NCBI GenBank assembly: GCA_015521115.1
Contig: WAOT01000014.1
Location: 29,688-93,687 of the forward strand
Length of the DNA: 64,000 nt
Source of the DNA: Desulfurococcales archaeon
GTDB taxonomy: Archaea; Thermoproteota; Thermoprotei_A; Sulfolobales; Acidilobaceae
Direction of reading: 5' to 3'
How positions within the stretch are numbered: position 1 is the stretch's first letter; each line of letters begins with the position of its first letter. A program made the translations under genes and the position numbers. The notes beneath the pieces were generated by a model, which saw only the letters and a list, made by a program, of their open reading frames with translations, made no database searches and was not told the origin of the DNA. Shown here one piece after another: positions 25,543 through 34,045 of the stretch.

Positions 25543-27018
25543 GTGAGGGAAGCTACCACACACAAGCTACCGAGAGGTGTCGAGGTAGTGTTTACTCCCC
25601 CCAAGAAGGCATTGGTTCTGACACTCTTTTTCCTTATAGCCACCGTACTCGCAACAGTAAGTCCTAGTGCAGCCCAGAACGGGACAACCCCTAATGAGCC
25701 CCTAGGCATGAAATACTGTGGCAACGTTGAGAAGAAGTATGGTATAATTGGGGATGCAAGTAACACACCATACGAGGTGGTAGTCCGCAAGTTCTACTAC
25801 ATAAAGATTACCGGGGTTATAGACCAGAGCACTGAGGAATATGTAGACTATGCCATAACCGCGGCCGAAACGGAGGGCGCAGGCCTCATTATACTCCTAA
25901 ACACTCCGGGAGGATATCTAGAGTCCGCAACTAACATAGTCGTTAGAATAAACCGGGCTAAGATCCCTGTAATCGCGTTCGTATTCGGGAAGTGGGCAGA
26001 AAGCGCTGGCACCCTAATACTTGTGACATCACATGTCGCCGCAATGCAGCCCGGCACTATCATAGGGTCAATGCAGCCGGTCCTCTACGACCCTCAATCA
26101 GGGGTCTATAAGCCGGTCAACGAGTCTAAGATCATAAACCCGATTATAAAGATCCTATGCGAGCATGGCGCAACGAAGGGGAGGAACGCCACCGCCCTCG
26201 TTAGGTTCGTCCTTAAAAACGATAATTACGGCGCTACAGAGGCTTTCAAGTACGGTGTTATCGACGTCATAGCCAATAACACGGAAGACCTTCTATACAA
26301 GTTAGAGGGGAAGGTGGTAGCACTTCCATCCGGTTCCAGTGTTGCCCTGGAATATGATGGTTCCCCCATCGAGGAGATACCGCCTACGCCCAGGATAGCT
26401 CTAGTCCACGCCTTATCAGACCCGATCCTATCCGGTATCCTACTCAGCCTGGGAACACTGATCCTCATATTTAGTATTATTAGCGGTCATCTGGCCTATG
26501 CCACGATTGGGGCCCTCCTACTACTGCTAGGCCTTGCAGGCACCGGGTATAGTGTTAACATGGTGAGTCTCTTACTCATAGCCCTCGGAGCCCTTCTCGT
26601 TGCTATAGAGCTACACACTCCAGGCTTCGGCATATTCGGTGGGGTAGGAATCGTAATGCTAGTGTTCGGTATAGTACTCCTACCTACAGGGGGCGGGTTC
26701 GCCATCGCCAGCTCCTACGCTAACACGATTCTCTACGCCCTCTACGCTATAGGGGCTGCAGGGGGAGCGCTCACAGCGCTCATGGTATACAAGCTCATAC
26801 AGGTTAGGAAGAGGAAGCCGATAGTATGGTCAATAGTGGGCGCTGAGGGGAGAGCTATAGACGATATTCCTCCCAACGGGGAAGGGTTCGTGATTGTACA
26901 GGGAGAATACTGGAAGGCCACATCCGACGAGGAGATAAGGAAGGGAGACCGCGTTATTGTAGTCGAGAAGAGGGGGCCGATACTCGTTGTCAAGAGAGTT
27001 AAGAGTGGTGGGGGTTAA
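25543..27018 (+). CDS. NfeD-family membrane serine protease (stomatin operon)
   Basis: A 491-residue, ClpP-fold protease fused to membrane helices and a C-terminal OB-like NfeD domain. A signal-like helix (about 22-45) precedes the protease domain. The nucleophile is the Ser of KWAESAGTLI (about 150) in the family context, with the preceding NTPGG oxyanion loop (about 121-125). The catalytic Lys should lie in the downstream stretch near residue 195. Five or so helices (about 290-425) and the OB domain (EGRAIDDIPPNGEGFVIVQG) follow. It is translated with the upstream stomatin gene. Confidence 0.9.
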   Translation: MREATTHKLPRGVEVVFTPPKKALVLTLFFLIATVLATVSPSAAQNGTTPNEPLGMKYCGNVEKKYGIIGDASNTPYEVVVRKFYYIKITGVIDQSTEEYVDYAITAAETEGAGLIILLNTPGGYLESATNIVVRINRAKIPVIAFVFGKWAESAGTLILVTSHVAAMQPGTIIGSMQPVLYDPQSGVYKPVNESKIINPIIKILCEHGATKGRNATALVRFVLKNDNYGATEAFKYGVIDVIANNTEDLLYKLEGKVVALPSGSSVALEYDGSPIEEIPPTPRIALVHALSDPILSGILLSLGTLILIFSIISGHLAYATIGALLLLLGLAGTGYSVNMVSLLLIALGALLVAIELHTPGFGIFGGVGIVMLVFGIVLLPTGGGFAIASSYANTILYALYAIGAAGGALTALMVYKLIQVRKRKPIVWSIVGAEGRAIDDIPPNGEGFVIVQGEYWKATSDEEIRKGDRVIVVEKRGPILVVKRVKSGGG

Positions 27019-27200
27019 GAGTCAATTTCTTTCTTAATTTTAACCATAGCGTCTCTGATCTTCTCTACAGTGTAAAACATTGACAGGACTATGCCCTTAT
27101 GTTTGGACTCTTTCGAGATCCTAGATATATCTGATTCGAGTATCTCCAGCTGAACCATCACAGCATCTACCAGATCCCTAATGTCGCCCTCCACCTGCAA
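27015..27200 (-). CDS. Small helical protein of unknown function
   Basis: A 61-residue acidic helical protein. It lies 10 bases downstream of the nucleoside phosphorylase-like gene on the same strand and touches the NfeD stop by 4 bases. Heptad-like spacing of Leu/Ile/Val suggests a coiled-coil dimer. Its tight packing in a two-gene unit is the main reason to call it real. Confidence 0.5.
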   Translation of the reverse strand: MQVEGDIRDLVDAVMVQLEILESDISRISKESKHKGIVLSMFYTVEKIRDAMVKIKKEIDS

Positions 27201-27210
27201 GCACCCGCCG

Positions 27211-27984
27211 CTACTCCAGTTTTTTAAGCACCTCTATCGCGACCATATAAAGTATAGTCTCCTCCCTCGCCACCCGCTCCAAGTCAGCCTCGAACTCGTC
27301 CATGCTCCTCACAATGGTCGACTCGGCGAACGGCTCCGTAGCCCCCGTCATAACGAGCAGGGATATTGCCTCCAAGCCGGGCAGCTCATACTGCATGGCA
27401 TAGAGGGGAGCACTCACAGAGTCTGCAGCGGCTATCCACCTCCTCCCCGTGAGGCCGCGGATCTTCTCAATATAGTGCCTTAAGTGTGGTGATGCCACAG
27501 TAACTGTTACCCCATAGACCCAGTTGAAGTCTGAGAACCTGCTCTCTATCATCTCCCTGAACACACTCTCTATCCTATAGGAGGGTAGAAGTGGGAGCTG
27601 GCCTGCAATAGCCCGGCTAACGTCATCCATCGGCACAGCTCCCCTGACAACTAAAGCCGCCCTGGAGGGCATCTTCCTTGAAAGCCTATGCCCCCCGGAG
27701 ATCGCTACCACCTGCCGCACACCGAACGCGTAGAGCTCCGACACGGCTTCCACAACGGCTTGGGGGTAGGGAGGGATCTGGACTACGATCACATCAGTGT
27801 CCGCCTGGCGCCCTGCAATACTCCTAAACCCTGTCTTCCCACTCCTCTCACTGGTTATCCTCTCAATACCCTTACGGATATTATCGAACGCCTGGCTACT
27901 ATCAACTAGGACTGCCTTACTGATCCCGCTGACTCCATAAAGCCCTGTGATCGTCCCGACACCCATATACTCCATCACAGGCAC
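27211..27984 (-). CDS. Nucleoside phosphorylase-like (PNP/UDP family) protein
   Basis: A 257-residue alpha/beta protein whose layout resembles the PNP/uridine phosphorylase family: a first strand with DVIVVQIPPYPQAVVEAVSEL, a central QVVAISGGHRL loop, RAALVVRGAVPMDDVSRAI, and the C-terminal LPGLEAISLLVMTGA. The canonical GMG phosphate loop and MExA motif are not clear, so it may be a divergent or inactive relative. No purine or pyrimidine genes lie next to it. A small helical gene follows it. Confidence 0.5.
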   Translation of the reverse strand: MPVMEYMGVGTITGLYGVSGISKAVLVDSSQAFDNIRKGIERITSERSGKTGFRSIAGRQADTDVIVVQIPPYPQAVVEAVSELYAFGVRQVVAISGGHRLSRKMPSRAALVVRGAVPMDDVSRAIAGQLPLLPSYRIESVFREMIESRFSDFNWVYGVTVTVASPHLRHYIEKIRGLTGRRWIAAADSVSAPLYAMQYELPGLEAISLLVMTGATEPFAESTIVRSMDEFEADLERVAREETILYMVAIEVLKKLE

Positions 27985-28059
27985 CCCGGGGGGTCACATT
28001 TATAACTAGACCCGGGTTAGGGTATTACGGGAGGGGGGAATAAAAAGGGGGGTGAGCAT

Positions 28060-28446
28060 ATGATGAGCCAGCTAAGACTAGCGAGGAACACCCAGCAGTT
28101 TAGGGTAGTAGGCAAGCACGTCTACGGGAACCTAATAGGATGCCGTAATATAAACGCCCTAAAAGACCCGGAGACGCTCGAGAACATTGTACGTGAGGCT
28201 GCCAGAAGGGGCAACATGACAGTGCTAGATGTAAAATCGTGGAAGATCGGTGAGGGAGTAAGCGTTGTAGCAATCATACTCGAGAGCCACATAACAATAC
28301 ACACCTGGCCCGAGTACGGGTTCGCTACCGTTGACGTCTACAGCTGCGGAGCCCACACAGACCCACAGAAGGCTTTCAACTACATAGTCAGCGTCCTGAA
28401 ACCCCTAAAGATAGAGAGGAGCATAGCAGACAGGAGCTTGGAATAG
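28060..28446 (+). CDS. Pyruvoyl-dependent S-adenosylmethionine/arginine decarboxylase
   Basis: A 128-residue proenzyme of the SpeH family. Self-cleavage at the serine of [13 protein letters not shown] creates the pyruvoyl group, and YSCG holds the catalytic cysteine. In crenarchaea this family split into SAM decarboxylase (propylamine donor) and an arginine decarboxylase that evolved from it. The start [12 protein letters not shown] and the end with IADRS, as I recall them from the Sulfolobus paralogues, point to the arginine branch, giving agmatine for polyamines and for TiaS. GGGGTGAG precedes the ATG. A strong hairpin follows the stop. Confidence 0.85.
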   Translation: MMSQLRLARNTQQFRVVGKHVYGNLIGCRNINALKDPETLENIVREAARRGNMTVLDVKSWKIGEGVSVVAIILESHITIHTWPEYGFATVDVYSCGAHTDPQKAFNYIVSVLKPLKIERSIADRSLE

Positions 28447-28451
28447 GAGAA

Positions 28452-28482
28452 CCCCCAGGGGGGCCACAACCTGCCCTGGGGG
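28452..28482 (+). terminator. Hairpin after the decarboxylase gene
   Basis: CCCCCAGGG (28452-28460) and CCCTGGGGG (28474-28482) form a perfect nine-pair stem with a 13-base loop, starting a few bases after the decarboxylase stop. No U-run follows at once, so termination is inferred only from position. It may instead protect the 3' end of the message. Confidence 0.45.
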
Positions 28483-28605
28483 CATACAGGGGGCTACAAG
28501 AGCCAGACTTCAATTGACCCAAACCTTTTTGCACCCTCTCACCGCGTCTCTCCTCACAGACACATAATATAACTGGAACACACACCAGAGCACTGGGTGA
28601 CCCTG

Positions 28606-29838
28606 TTGGCCGGTGAACTACTCGACAGGGCGTTTAACTATGCTGTTGAGCTCCTCAAGGAGCTCATAAGCATTCCTACAGTATCACCCGCAGGCGACAA
28701 CTATGATAAGGCTGCCAACCTTCTAGCAAGAGAGCTAGAGAAACTAGGCTTCTCGGTAAAAGTGGTTGAGGTAGACAGGGACTACCAGAAGAGGGAGTGT
28801 AAAACTGCCAGCGATAAGCCACGTTACATAGTGATTGGTAGACTGGGAGACAAGGGTAAAGTAGTGCATGTTAACGGCCACTACGACGTCGTCCCCGGAG
28901 GCCCCGGATGGACTGTGACGGAGCCGTTCAAGCCGGTTGTCAAGGAGGGAAGACTCTACGGCAGGGGAGCTATTGATATGAAGGGCGGCATAACCGCCGC
29001 GATCGCAGGTATAAAGCTAGCTCTTGACAGTGGCTACTACCCCAAGGACAAGATCATAGAGATGGCGTTCGTCCCAGACGAGGAGATAGGGGGCAAGTGT
29101 GGGACTGGATACCTCGTGGAGAAAGTTCTAAAGAAGACCCCCGAATACGTCATAATACCAGAGCCCAGCGGGCTAGAGGCACCATGGCACGGCCATAAGG
29201 GAGCCCTATGGGCTGAGATCAGGGTCTATGGTAAAACTGCCCACGCGAGCACGCCCTGGAAGGGGGTCAACGCCTTCACAGCTGGAGCCAGGCTCGCACT
29301 AGAACTGGAGAGGGCGTATAGCGTGTTACTCTCAAACAGGAGAACAAACTACAAGATCACTCCACCCGACGCAGTATACTCGACATTCATGCTCGGCGGC
29401 GTTGCAGGCGTCCCACAGGGTAAGACAAACCAGGTTCCCGGGGAGTTTAGGTTCACAATAGATAGGAGACTCATACCCGAAGAGACGGTCGAGAGCGCTA
29501 AAGCAGAGCTGGAAGGACTTGTTAAATGGGTCTCAACAGGCCTAGGCATACTGTCCTATTCTATTACGTACAAGGAGGAAATGCCTCCTGTGGTCTCAGA
29601 ACCGGGAGAATTGTATGAGGCCCTGCGGAGGGCTGCGCTCAAAGTGGGAGTAGAGGTCAAAGAGCCGGAGCTGTGTCCTGGAGGCCTCGACCTGAGGTAC
29701 TACGTTGAAAAGGGCTCCAAAGCACTCTCATATGGCCCCAAGGGCGACACCGCGCATGCCCCAGACGAGTTCATAGAGCTTGATGAGCTCAAGAAATTAG
29801 TTCAGATCTTCGCAAACCTCTATATGGAGAGGCTCTAA
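28606..29838 (+). CDS. M20-family peptidase/deacylase (ArgE/DapE type)
   Basis: A zinc-dependent hydrolase of about 410 residues related to acetylornithine deacetylase, succinyl-diaminopimelate desuccinylase and LysK. Metal ligands are visible as VNGHYDVVPGG (His), GRGAIDMKGG (bridging Asp) and FVPDEEIGG (Glu base and ligand), followed by VIIPEPSG and a late GDTAHAPDEF. The lid/dimer domain lies between about 180 and 300. Substrate specificity cannot be told. TTG 28606 is chosen because GGGTGA lies five bases upstream; GTG 28597 is the alternative. Confidence 0.88.
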   Translation: MAGELLDRAFNYAVELLKELISIPTVSPAGDNYDKAANLLARELEKLGFSVKVVEVDRDYQKRECKTASDKPRYIVIGRLGDKGKVVHVNGHYDVVPGGPGWTVTEPFKPVVKEGRLYGRGAIDMKGGITAAIAGIKLALDSGYYPKDKIIEMAFVPDEEIGGKCGTGYLVEKVLKKTPEYVIIPEPSGLEAPWHGHKGALWAEIRVYGKTAHASTPWKGVNAFTAGARLALELERAYSVLLSNRRTNYKITPPDAVYSTFMLGGVAGVPQGKTNQVPGEFRFTIDRRLIPEETVESAKAELEGLVKWVSTGLGILSYSITYKEEMPPVVSEPGELYEALRRAALKVGVEVKEPELCPGGLDLRYYVEKGSKALSYGPKGDTAHAPDEFIELDELKKLVQIFANLYMERL

Positions 29839-30449
29839 CCCACAACACTTATCCCTAGAACCGCTCGGAGCACATAAGCTATTATGAGGGCGACGACACC
29901 CATACCTAACACTCTCAAAGTCGACTTCACAATGCCCTCACCGCTTATCCTCCCCAAATAGAACCCTAGGAATGCCATCTCAGCCACGCTTATCACTATG
30001 CTAGCATAGTAGGCTGCCATGACATCAATGTGCAGTACGTTAACAAGGAAGAATGGTAGGGTGGCTAGGAGTGGGAATAGTATGATACCTAACCCGCTCC
30101 ATAGCGCGACATATATTGGGATGAGGCGGACTGCCTTCCAGTACACACTCTCCTTTAGGGAGCTGGCCACCTTCCTCTCGAGATCCCTATACTCCCTAAG
30201 CCTCTCCGCCTTCTCAGAGACGTAGACTCCCAGCATGCCGCTAACAACACCCATAGCCAGGGTACCGCCTAGCATTCCTGAGGCGTGGACTACGGGATCC
30301 ATATTCATAGTAAAGCTCCCTATGTTTACGCCGAGTGCGGCTACTATACCGTCTAGTGCGTTTGTGACGAACATTCTCCTAGCTATCGATGAGACGTCCG
30401 GATTAGCACGGAGTACCACTCTTAGATCCCGCAGGAACTTTCGTGTCAA
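29835..30449 (-). CDS. VIT-type (CCC1-like) membrane transporter
   Basis: A 204-residue membrane protein of the VIT1/CCC1 family, which moves iron or manganese into stores or out of the cell. The first helix motif TNALDGIVAALGVNIGSF (about 28-45), VSGMLGVYVSEKAE (about 68-81) and the Glu-rich cytoplasmic stretch (REYRDLERKVASSL) are typical. Three further helices follow. Its stop overlaps the M20 gene end by 4 bases. A palindrome upstream of its promoter may be a metal-regulator site. Confidence 0.75.
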   Translation of the reverse strand: MTRKFLRDLRVVLRANPDVSSIARRMFVTNALDGIVAALGVNIGSFTMNMDPVVHASGMLGGTLAMGVVSGMLGVYVSEKAERLREYRDLERKVASSLKESVYWKAVRLIPIYVALWSGLGIILFPLLATLPFFLVNVLHIDVMAAYYASIVISVAEMAFLGFYLGRISGEGIVKSTLRVLGMGVVALIIAYVLRAVLGISVVG

Positions 30450-30534
30450 CCCGCCGGATCAGCCCTCCAGCGCTCTCACGCTACGTCTCAAAGGTTACCG
30501 GCTTTGAGGAATATAAAGTATGGGGGGTATGGGC

Positions 30535-30551
30535 GGCGACATTATGTCGCC
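30535..30551. promoter_or_regulatory. 17-base palindrome upstream of the VIT-type gene
   Basis: GGCGACAT (30535-30542) and ATGTCGCC (30544-30551) are perfect inverted arms around one base. They lie just upstream of a minus-strand TATA-like CTTTATATTCC (about 30511-30521) that would serve the transporter gene starting at 30449. The position suits an operator or activator site. A 3' hairpin for the zinc-ribbon gene is the other reading. Confidence 0.5.
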
Positions 30552-30575
30552 CCTCGGAAAACACCAGGTACTTGA

Positions 30576-30869
30576 TTATTTCCTAACAGGCCTCCTTGGC
30601 TGGGATCTCCTGGGCCTACCGGTCTTTACTGGGATCCTTCTAGGAGTGTATATTATCTGTTTTTTCCCGTTTAATAGTGTGAAGACCTGGATCTTCCCAT
30701 CATAGGGTTTCAGCAGTAGTTTCTCGCTCACCACCCTGGTGCCGCAAACTGGGCATTTGTAGTAGCGTGTTATCCTAGTCTCTCCCTTACCGTTTCGCTC
30801 TTTTTCCACGAGGTACATCATAGGTGTCCCACATCTTGGACATGAGACTATCCCGTTGGAACCAGCCAT
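30576..30869 (-). CDS. Small zinc-ribbon protein
   Basis: A 97-residue protein with two CxxC knuckles, SCPRCGTPM (about 9-17) and YKCPVCGTR (about 37-45), forming one zinc ribbon. It ends in a basic Arg/Pro-rich tail (GRPRRSQPRRPVRK). Such proteins in archaea often bind nucleic acid or a ribosome/transcription partner, but no specific role is known for this one. Confidence 0.7.
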   Translation of the reverse strand: MAGSNGIVSCPRCGTPMMYLVEKERNGKGETRITRYYKCPVCGTRVVSEKLLLKPYDGKIQVFTLLNGKKQIIYTPRRIPVKTGRPRRSQPRRPVRK

Positions 30870-31123
30870 TGTTTTTACACCCCACCTACTGCCTCCACAA
30901 CTGTTTTATCACTATGTTTCTCAGACTGCTCCCCCACGCTTTCCACTCAGATCCTTTTTGTCTTCCCTGAAGTAGGGGGTTGCCCGTTTAAACTACTGGT
31001 ACTGTCGCGGGTCTATATAGGATTCGCCCTTCCCGGGCAGGAACCCGTTTTTAACATGTCGCCACCCAACATATAGTGGTTTAATAACGCGATAGGGAGA
31101 AGGTATAGGGCGGTGATTGGAAG

Positions 31124-32971
31124 TTGAAGGTGTGGGAGGTACTCAGGGAGCCTAGAACAGTGCTACTGCCTAACACCCCACTGGTCAGAGTGAGGGCTAT
31201 TATGAGGCTTACGGAGGAGCGTATAATACCGATAGTTAAGGACGAGAAAACGAGAAAACTCTACGGTTTTGTTACCCGCATTGAGGCCATCATTCCGACA
31301 AGCACTAGGAGCAACCTCAGGGTCGCTGATGTAGCACGAGATCTTCCTGTCCTCAAGCAGACGGACAGTGTTGACAGGGCTGTCAAACTCTTGAGGGAGT
31401 TCAAGACTGATAGTGCGCCCGTCGTTGACGATGAGGGCCGCCTCGTCGGGATAGTGACTTATACAGACATAATCAGGGCTTTCATGGAGAGGGGGTTCAA
31501 ACCTAAGGCTGAGACCGTGTCTGAGATAATGACCACCAAGAACCTGGACAAGTACATTGTTGAACACAACGAGAAGATCAATAAGGTGTGGAGCAGGTTC
31601 GTCTTCCGCGGGATACCGGGTATTGTCGTTGTTAGGAGCAAGGAGGAGCCATACCCTGTAGGTGTCATAACACCGTACGACCTGATCAGGAAGGGGAGAT
31701 GGAGGTTCCACAGAGAGATAAAGCATGGAAAAATAGTGACGCAGGCAAAGGTCAAGAGGATAATGACAAGAGGAGCGGTCGTAGCCACCCCCGACACGCC
31801 GGTCGAAATGGTGGCCAAGGTAATGGTAGAGAACGACTTCTCCATAATACCAGTCGTGGACGAGGAAGGCAGAGTAATAGGAGTAGTGACGCAGGAGGAC
31901 ATAGTGAGGACATACATGGAGGGCGCAAAGCCCGGCGCGGTCAGGGTCGCCCCACTACCCATGCCAAAGCCAGTCGCAGTGGAGGAGCGCCCAAGCTACA
32001 TGACAGAGCAGCAGCTCATAACTGAGGTAGCAGCCAGGCCTAAGGAGGAGTATAAGGAGATAGGGATAACAGCAGGTGACATAGCAAGAGAGGAGCTCCC
32101 AGCGATCTCAATAAACGACACGGTAGAACACGCTAGGAAGGAGATGCTGAGGAGGAAGACAAACTACCTCCTAGTAGTGGACGAGGCGGGAAGGATCGTT
32201 GGAGTCGTATCCAAGTGGAACATGCTGAAGGCTATAGCGCTCAAGGGCCCCATATGGAGGAGGACTGTGCACGACAAGTTCTTCATAGACTATGTGATGA
32301 GTAAGGTTATACCAAAGGTGAAGGCAGATGAGCCGCTCGAGAACGTGGCCCTCAAAATGTTGAGTAACCAGGCCGAGGTCGTCATTGTTGAGGACGAGAA
32401 CGGGGAGACTATAGGGTTCATCACTAAGGACGACCTTGTAGACGCCTACGCGGCACACCACATAGGGGACGTCAGGGCTAGAGACCTCGTCGTGCCAAGG
32501 AAGCTCTCAACAGTACACCCCCACCACAGCCTAGCACATGTGATAAACAAGATGAGGAGCCTCCTGCTAGACGCCGTCACAGTAGCAGAGGGGAACATAA
32601 TTTACGGCGTAGTCTCCGCCAACAGGTTACCCTTCATAGCGACAGAGGACTCACTAAGGGCCAGAAAGAGTAGGAGGCTCATATGGGTCAGGAGGCTCGT
32701 AAGAGCGGGGATAAGGAGAGCCAGGTTCGTCAAGATAGCACCACTAGTAGCTGCAGACGCTATGACACCGGTCAAGAAACCTATCAGAGAGGATGCTACC
32801 ATAGTAGAGGCGGTACAGGCCATGAAAGAACAGGGGGTAGACGGGCTACCAGTTGTAGACTCCGAGGGCCGCCTGATAGGCACGCTAAGCAAGAACTCCA
32901 TACTGAGAGAAATGGCGAGGCATGCGAGGATCAGGGTGGAGGAAGTCAGGGAGAGGCCTGCGGAGGCCTAA
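31124..32971 (+). CDS. Protein with eight CBS motifs
   Basis: A 615-residue protein made of eight CBS motifs, hence four Bateman modules, and no catalytic domain. The repeated pattern is a start such as VKRIMTRGAVVATPDTP, a PVVDEEGRVIGVVTQEDIV core and an aspartate that binds ribose; the eighth (AADAMTPVKKPIREDATI) ends at about residue 605. A Pro-rich linker lies around 270-300. Bateman modules bind adenine nucleotides or SAM, so this may sense energy or SAM status for a partner. The start is TTG after GGTGATT. The 254 bases upstream hold two TATA-like sites (31012-31019, 31079-31087) and a small hairpin followed by T5 (31008-31052). Confidence 0.88.
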   Translation: MKVWEVLREPRTVLLPNTPLVRVRAIMRLTEERIIPIVKDEKTRKLYGFVTRIEAIIPTSTRSNLRVADVARDLPVLKQTDSVDRAVKLLREFKTDSAPVVDDEGRLVGIVTYTDIIRAFMERGFKPKAETVSEIMTTKNLDKYIVEHNEKINKVWSRFVFRGIPGIVVVRSKEEPYPVGVITPYDLIRKGRWRFHREIKHGKIVTQAKVKRIMTRGAVVATPDTPVEMVAKVMVENDFSIIPVVDEEGRVIGVVTQEDIVRTYMEGAKPGAVRVAPLPMPKPVAVEERPSYMTEQQLITEVAARPKEEYKEIGITAGDIAREELPAISINDTVEHARKEMLRRKTNYLLVVDEAGRIVGVVSKWNMLKAIALKGPIWRRTVHDKFFIDYVMSKVIPKVKADEPLENVALKMLSNQAEVVIVEDENGETIGFITKDDLVDAYAAHHIGDVRARDLVVPRKLSTVHPHHSLAHVINKMRSLLLDAVTVAEGNIIYGVVSANRLPFIATEDSLRARKSRRLIWVRRLVRAGIRRARFVKIAPLVAADAMTPVKKPIREDATIVEAVQAMKEQGVDGLPVVDSEGRLIGTLSKNSILREMARHARIRVEEVRERPAEA

Positions 32972-33006
32972 CACCTATTTCCCGCCCATTACAAGATCTC
33001 ATAGTA

Positions 33007-33077
33007 GGGCTATGAGAGAGGTGGAGCGACCCAGAGCCCCGCCAGGGGGCGGTGAAGAGCGACTATCCACCGAGCCC
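33007..33077 (+). ncRNA. Candidate structured RNA between the CBS gene and tRNA(CAT)
   Basis: Three nested perfect stems are visible: GGGCT (33007-33011) with AGCCC (33073-33077), GGTGGA (33020-33025) with TCCACC (33066-33071), and GCCCC (33036-33040) with GGGGC (33046-33050). Internal AGAG and GGTGAAGAG stretches look like a K-turn-type bulge. No box C/D set or correctly spaced ACA is seen, so the class is unknown. It may be a stable 3' end of the CBS transcript. Confidence 0.35.
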
Positions 33078-33142
33078 CCAGTAACAGTTATAAGCCAGCC
33101 ATAAGGTAGGATACAGTATGGAACAAGCCAACACGTAGTGAA

Positions 33143-33216
33143 GGGCCCGTAGCTCAGCCCGGTAGAGCGCCCGGCTCATAACCGGGTGGTCGGGGGTTCA
33201 AATCCCCCCGGGCCCA
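33143..33216 (+). tRNA. tRNA with CAT anticodon, probably tRNA-Ile2
   Basis: A complete cloverleaf. The acceptor is GGGCCCG/CGGGCCC with discriminator A, the D arm GCTC...GAGC, the anticodon arm CCCGG-CTCATAA-CCGGG and the T arm GGGGG-TTCAAAT-CCCCC. CCA is encoded at 33217-33219, and no intron is present. The body is that of archaeal tRNA-Ile, and the initiator's GGG/CCC pairs next to the loop are missing. It is therefore more likely the AUA-reading tRNA-Ile2, whose C34 is changed to agmatidine by TiaS (encoded at 38561-39949), than a methionine tRNA. A TATA-like TTATAAG lies at about 33088. Confidence 0.93.
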
Positions 33217-33235
33217 CCACCCTCCTCGCACCACT

Positions 33236-33919
33236 TTACTCCACCACATGGCGGTTCACACCCGGGCCCCTGCCGACTGCTAATGCCCTCCTAGCCAGAG
33301 AGCGAATAAGTAGTGCAGCAACAAGTTGGAGTGGGAGCACGAATGATCCTACCGCTAGGAGCGCTCCCGCCACTGTGAGCCCCAGGCCTTCATACGTCTC
33401 ATTAATAGTAACATTCTCGAGTCGTGATAGGAAAACGCCGAAGAGTGTTGACCCCGCTATAAACGCTATAAGACCTGACACGACCAATATTATACTAATA
33501 AAAACAAATAAGCTTGCCAGGACATCATTATCGCTCACTAGAAAAATCATGCCGGCGGCCATTAGAGGCAGTCCTGCCAACTGTGATAACAGTCCCTTCC
33601 ACATATATGATGCTCCCTTCAAACCCCACTCAAACCGGCGGCCCAGACTGTCGAGGACTTTTCTCCCCGCGTCACGCCATTTAACCAAACCGTAAACATA
33701 TACTCCATAACCTACAATTGAGAGTATAAGCCCTAACGAGACGAGGAATGCGATACCTACTTCAAGATCACGGGATATTATAAGTAACGATCCCGTCAAG
33801 CCCGTAAGACCAAGCCACGAAAGTAGAGCTCCTGCAGCTACAAGAGATGCCCCATCCCCGAGCAGTCTAAGAGCATCCATTATATGCGGATTAACACCCT
33901 TCTCCGACATTTTAATCAC
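33236..33919 (-). CDS. DUF973-like polytopic membrane protein
   Basis: A 227-residue protein with about five to six hydrophobic helices, in the style of DUF973 proteins that are common and multi-copy in crenarchaea (small cytoplasmic start, paired helices, a central WRDAGRKVLDSLGRRF loop). Function unknown. A TATA-like stretch lies at about 33945 on the minus strand. It ends 20 bases after the tRNA gene on the other strand. Confidence 0.55.
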   Translation of the reverse strand: MIKMSEKGVNPHIMDALRLLGDGASLVAAGALLSWLGLTGLTGSLLIISRDLEVGIAFLVSLGLILSIVGYGVYVYGLVKWRDAGRKVLDSLGRRFEWGLKGASYMWKGLLSQLAGLPLMAAGMIFLVSDNDVLASLFVFISIILVVSGLIAFIAGSTLFGVFLSRLENVTINETYEGLGLTVAGALLAVGSFVLPLQLVAALLIRSLARRALAVGRGPGVNRHVVE

Positions 33920-34045
33920 ATGAAAAGAACTTTAACCATGGAGAAATAAAAACAATGCGGTACAGGCAGAAAATTGGAGAGGTCTTCTAAGGCGCCACCT
34001 CGACTACTACCTAATCATCACCTAACCACAGCTATATATCTTAAA

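Noticed and set aside
31008..31052. Hairpin CGGGT...ACCCG followed by T5 upstream of the CBS gene
   Set aside because: It contains a TATA-like core and long unpaired parts; too weak to call a terminator or RNA gene.
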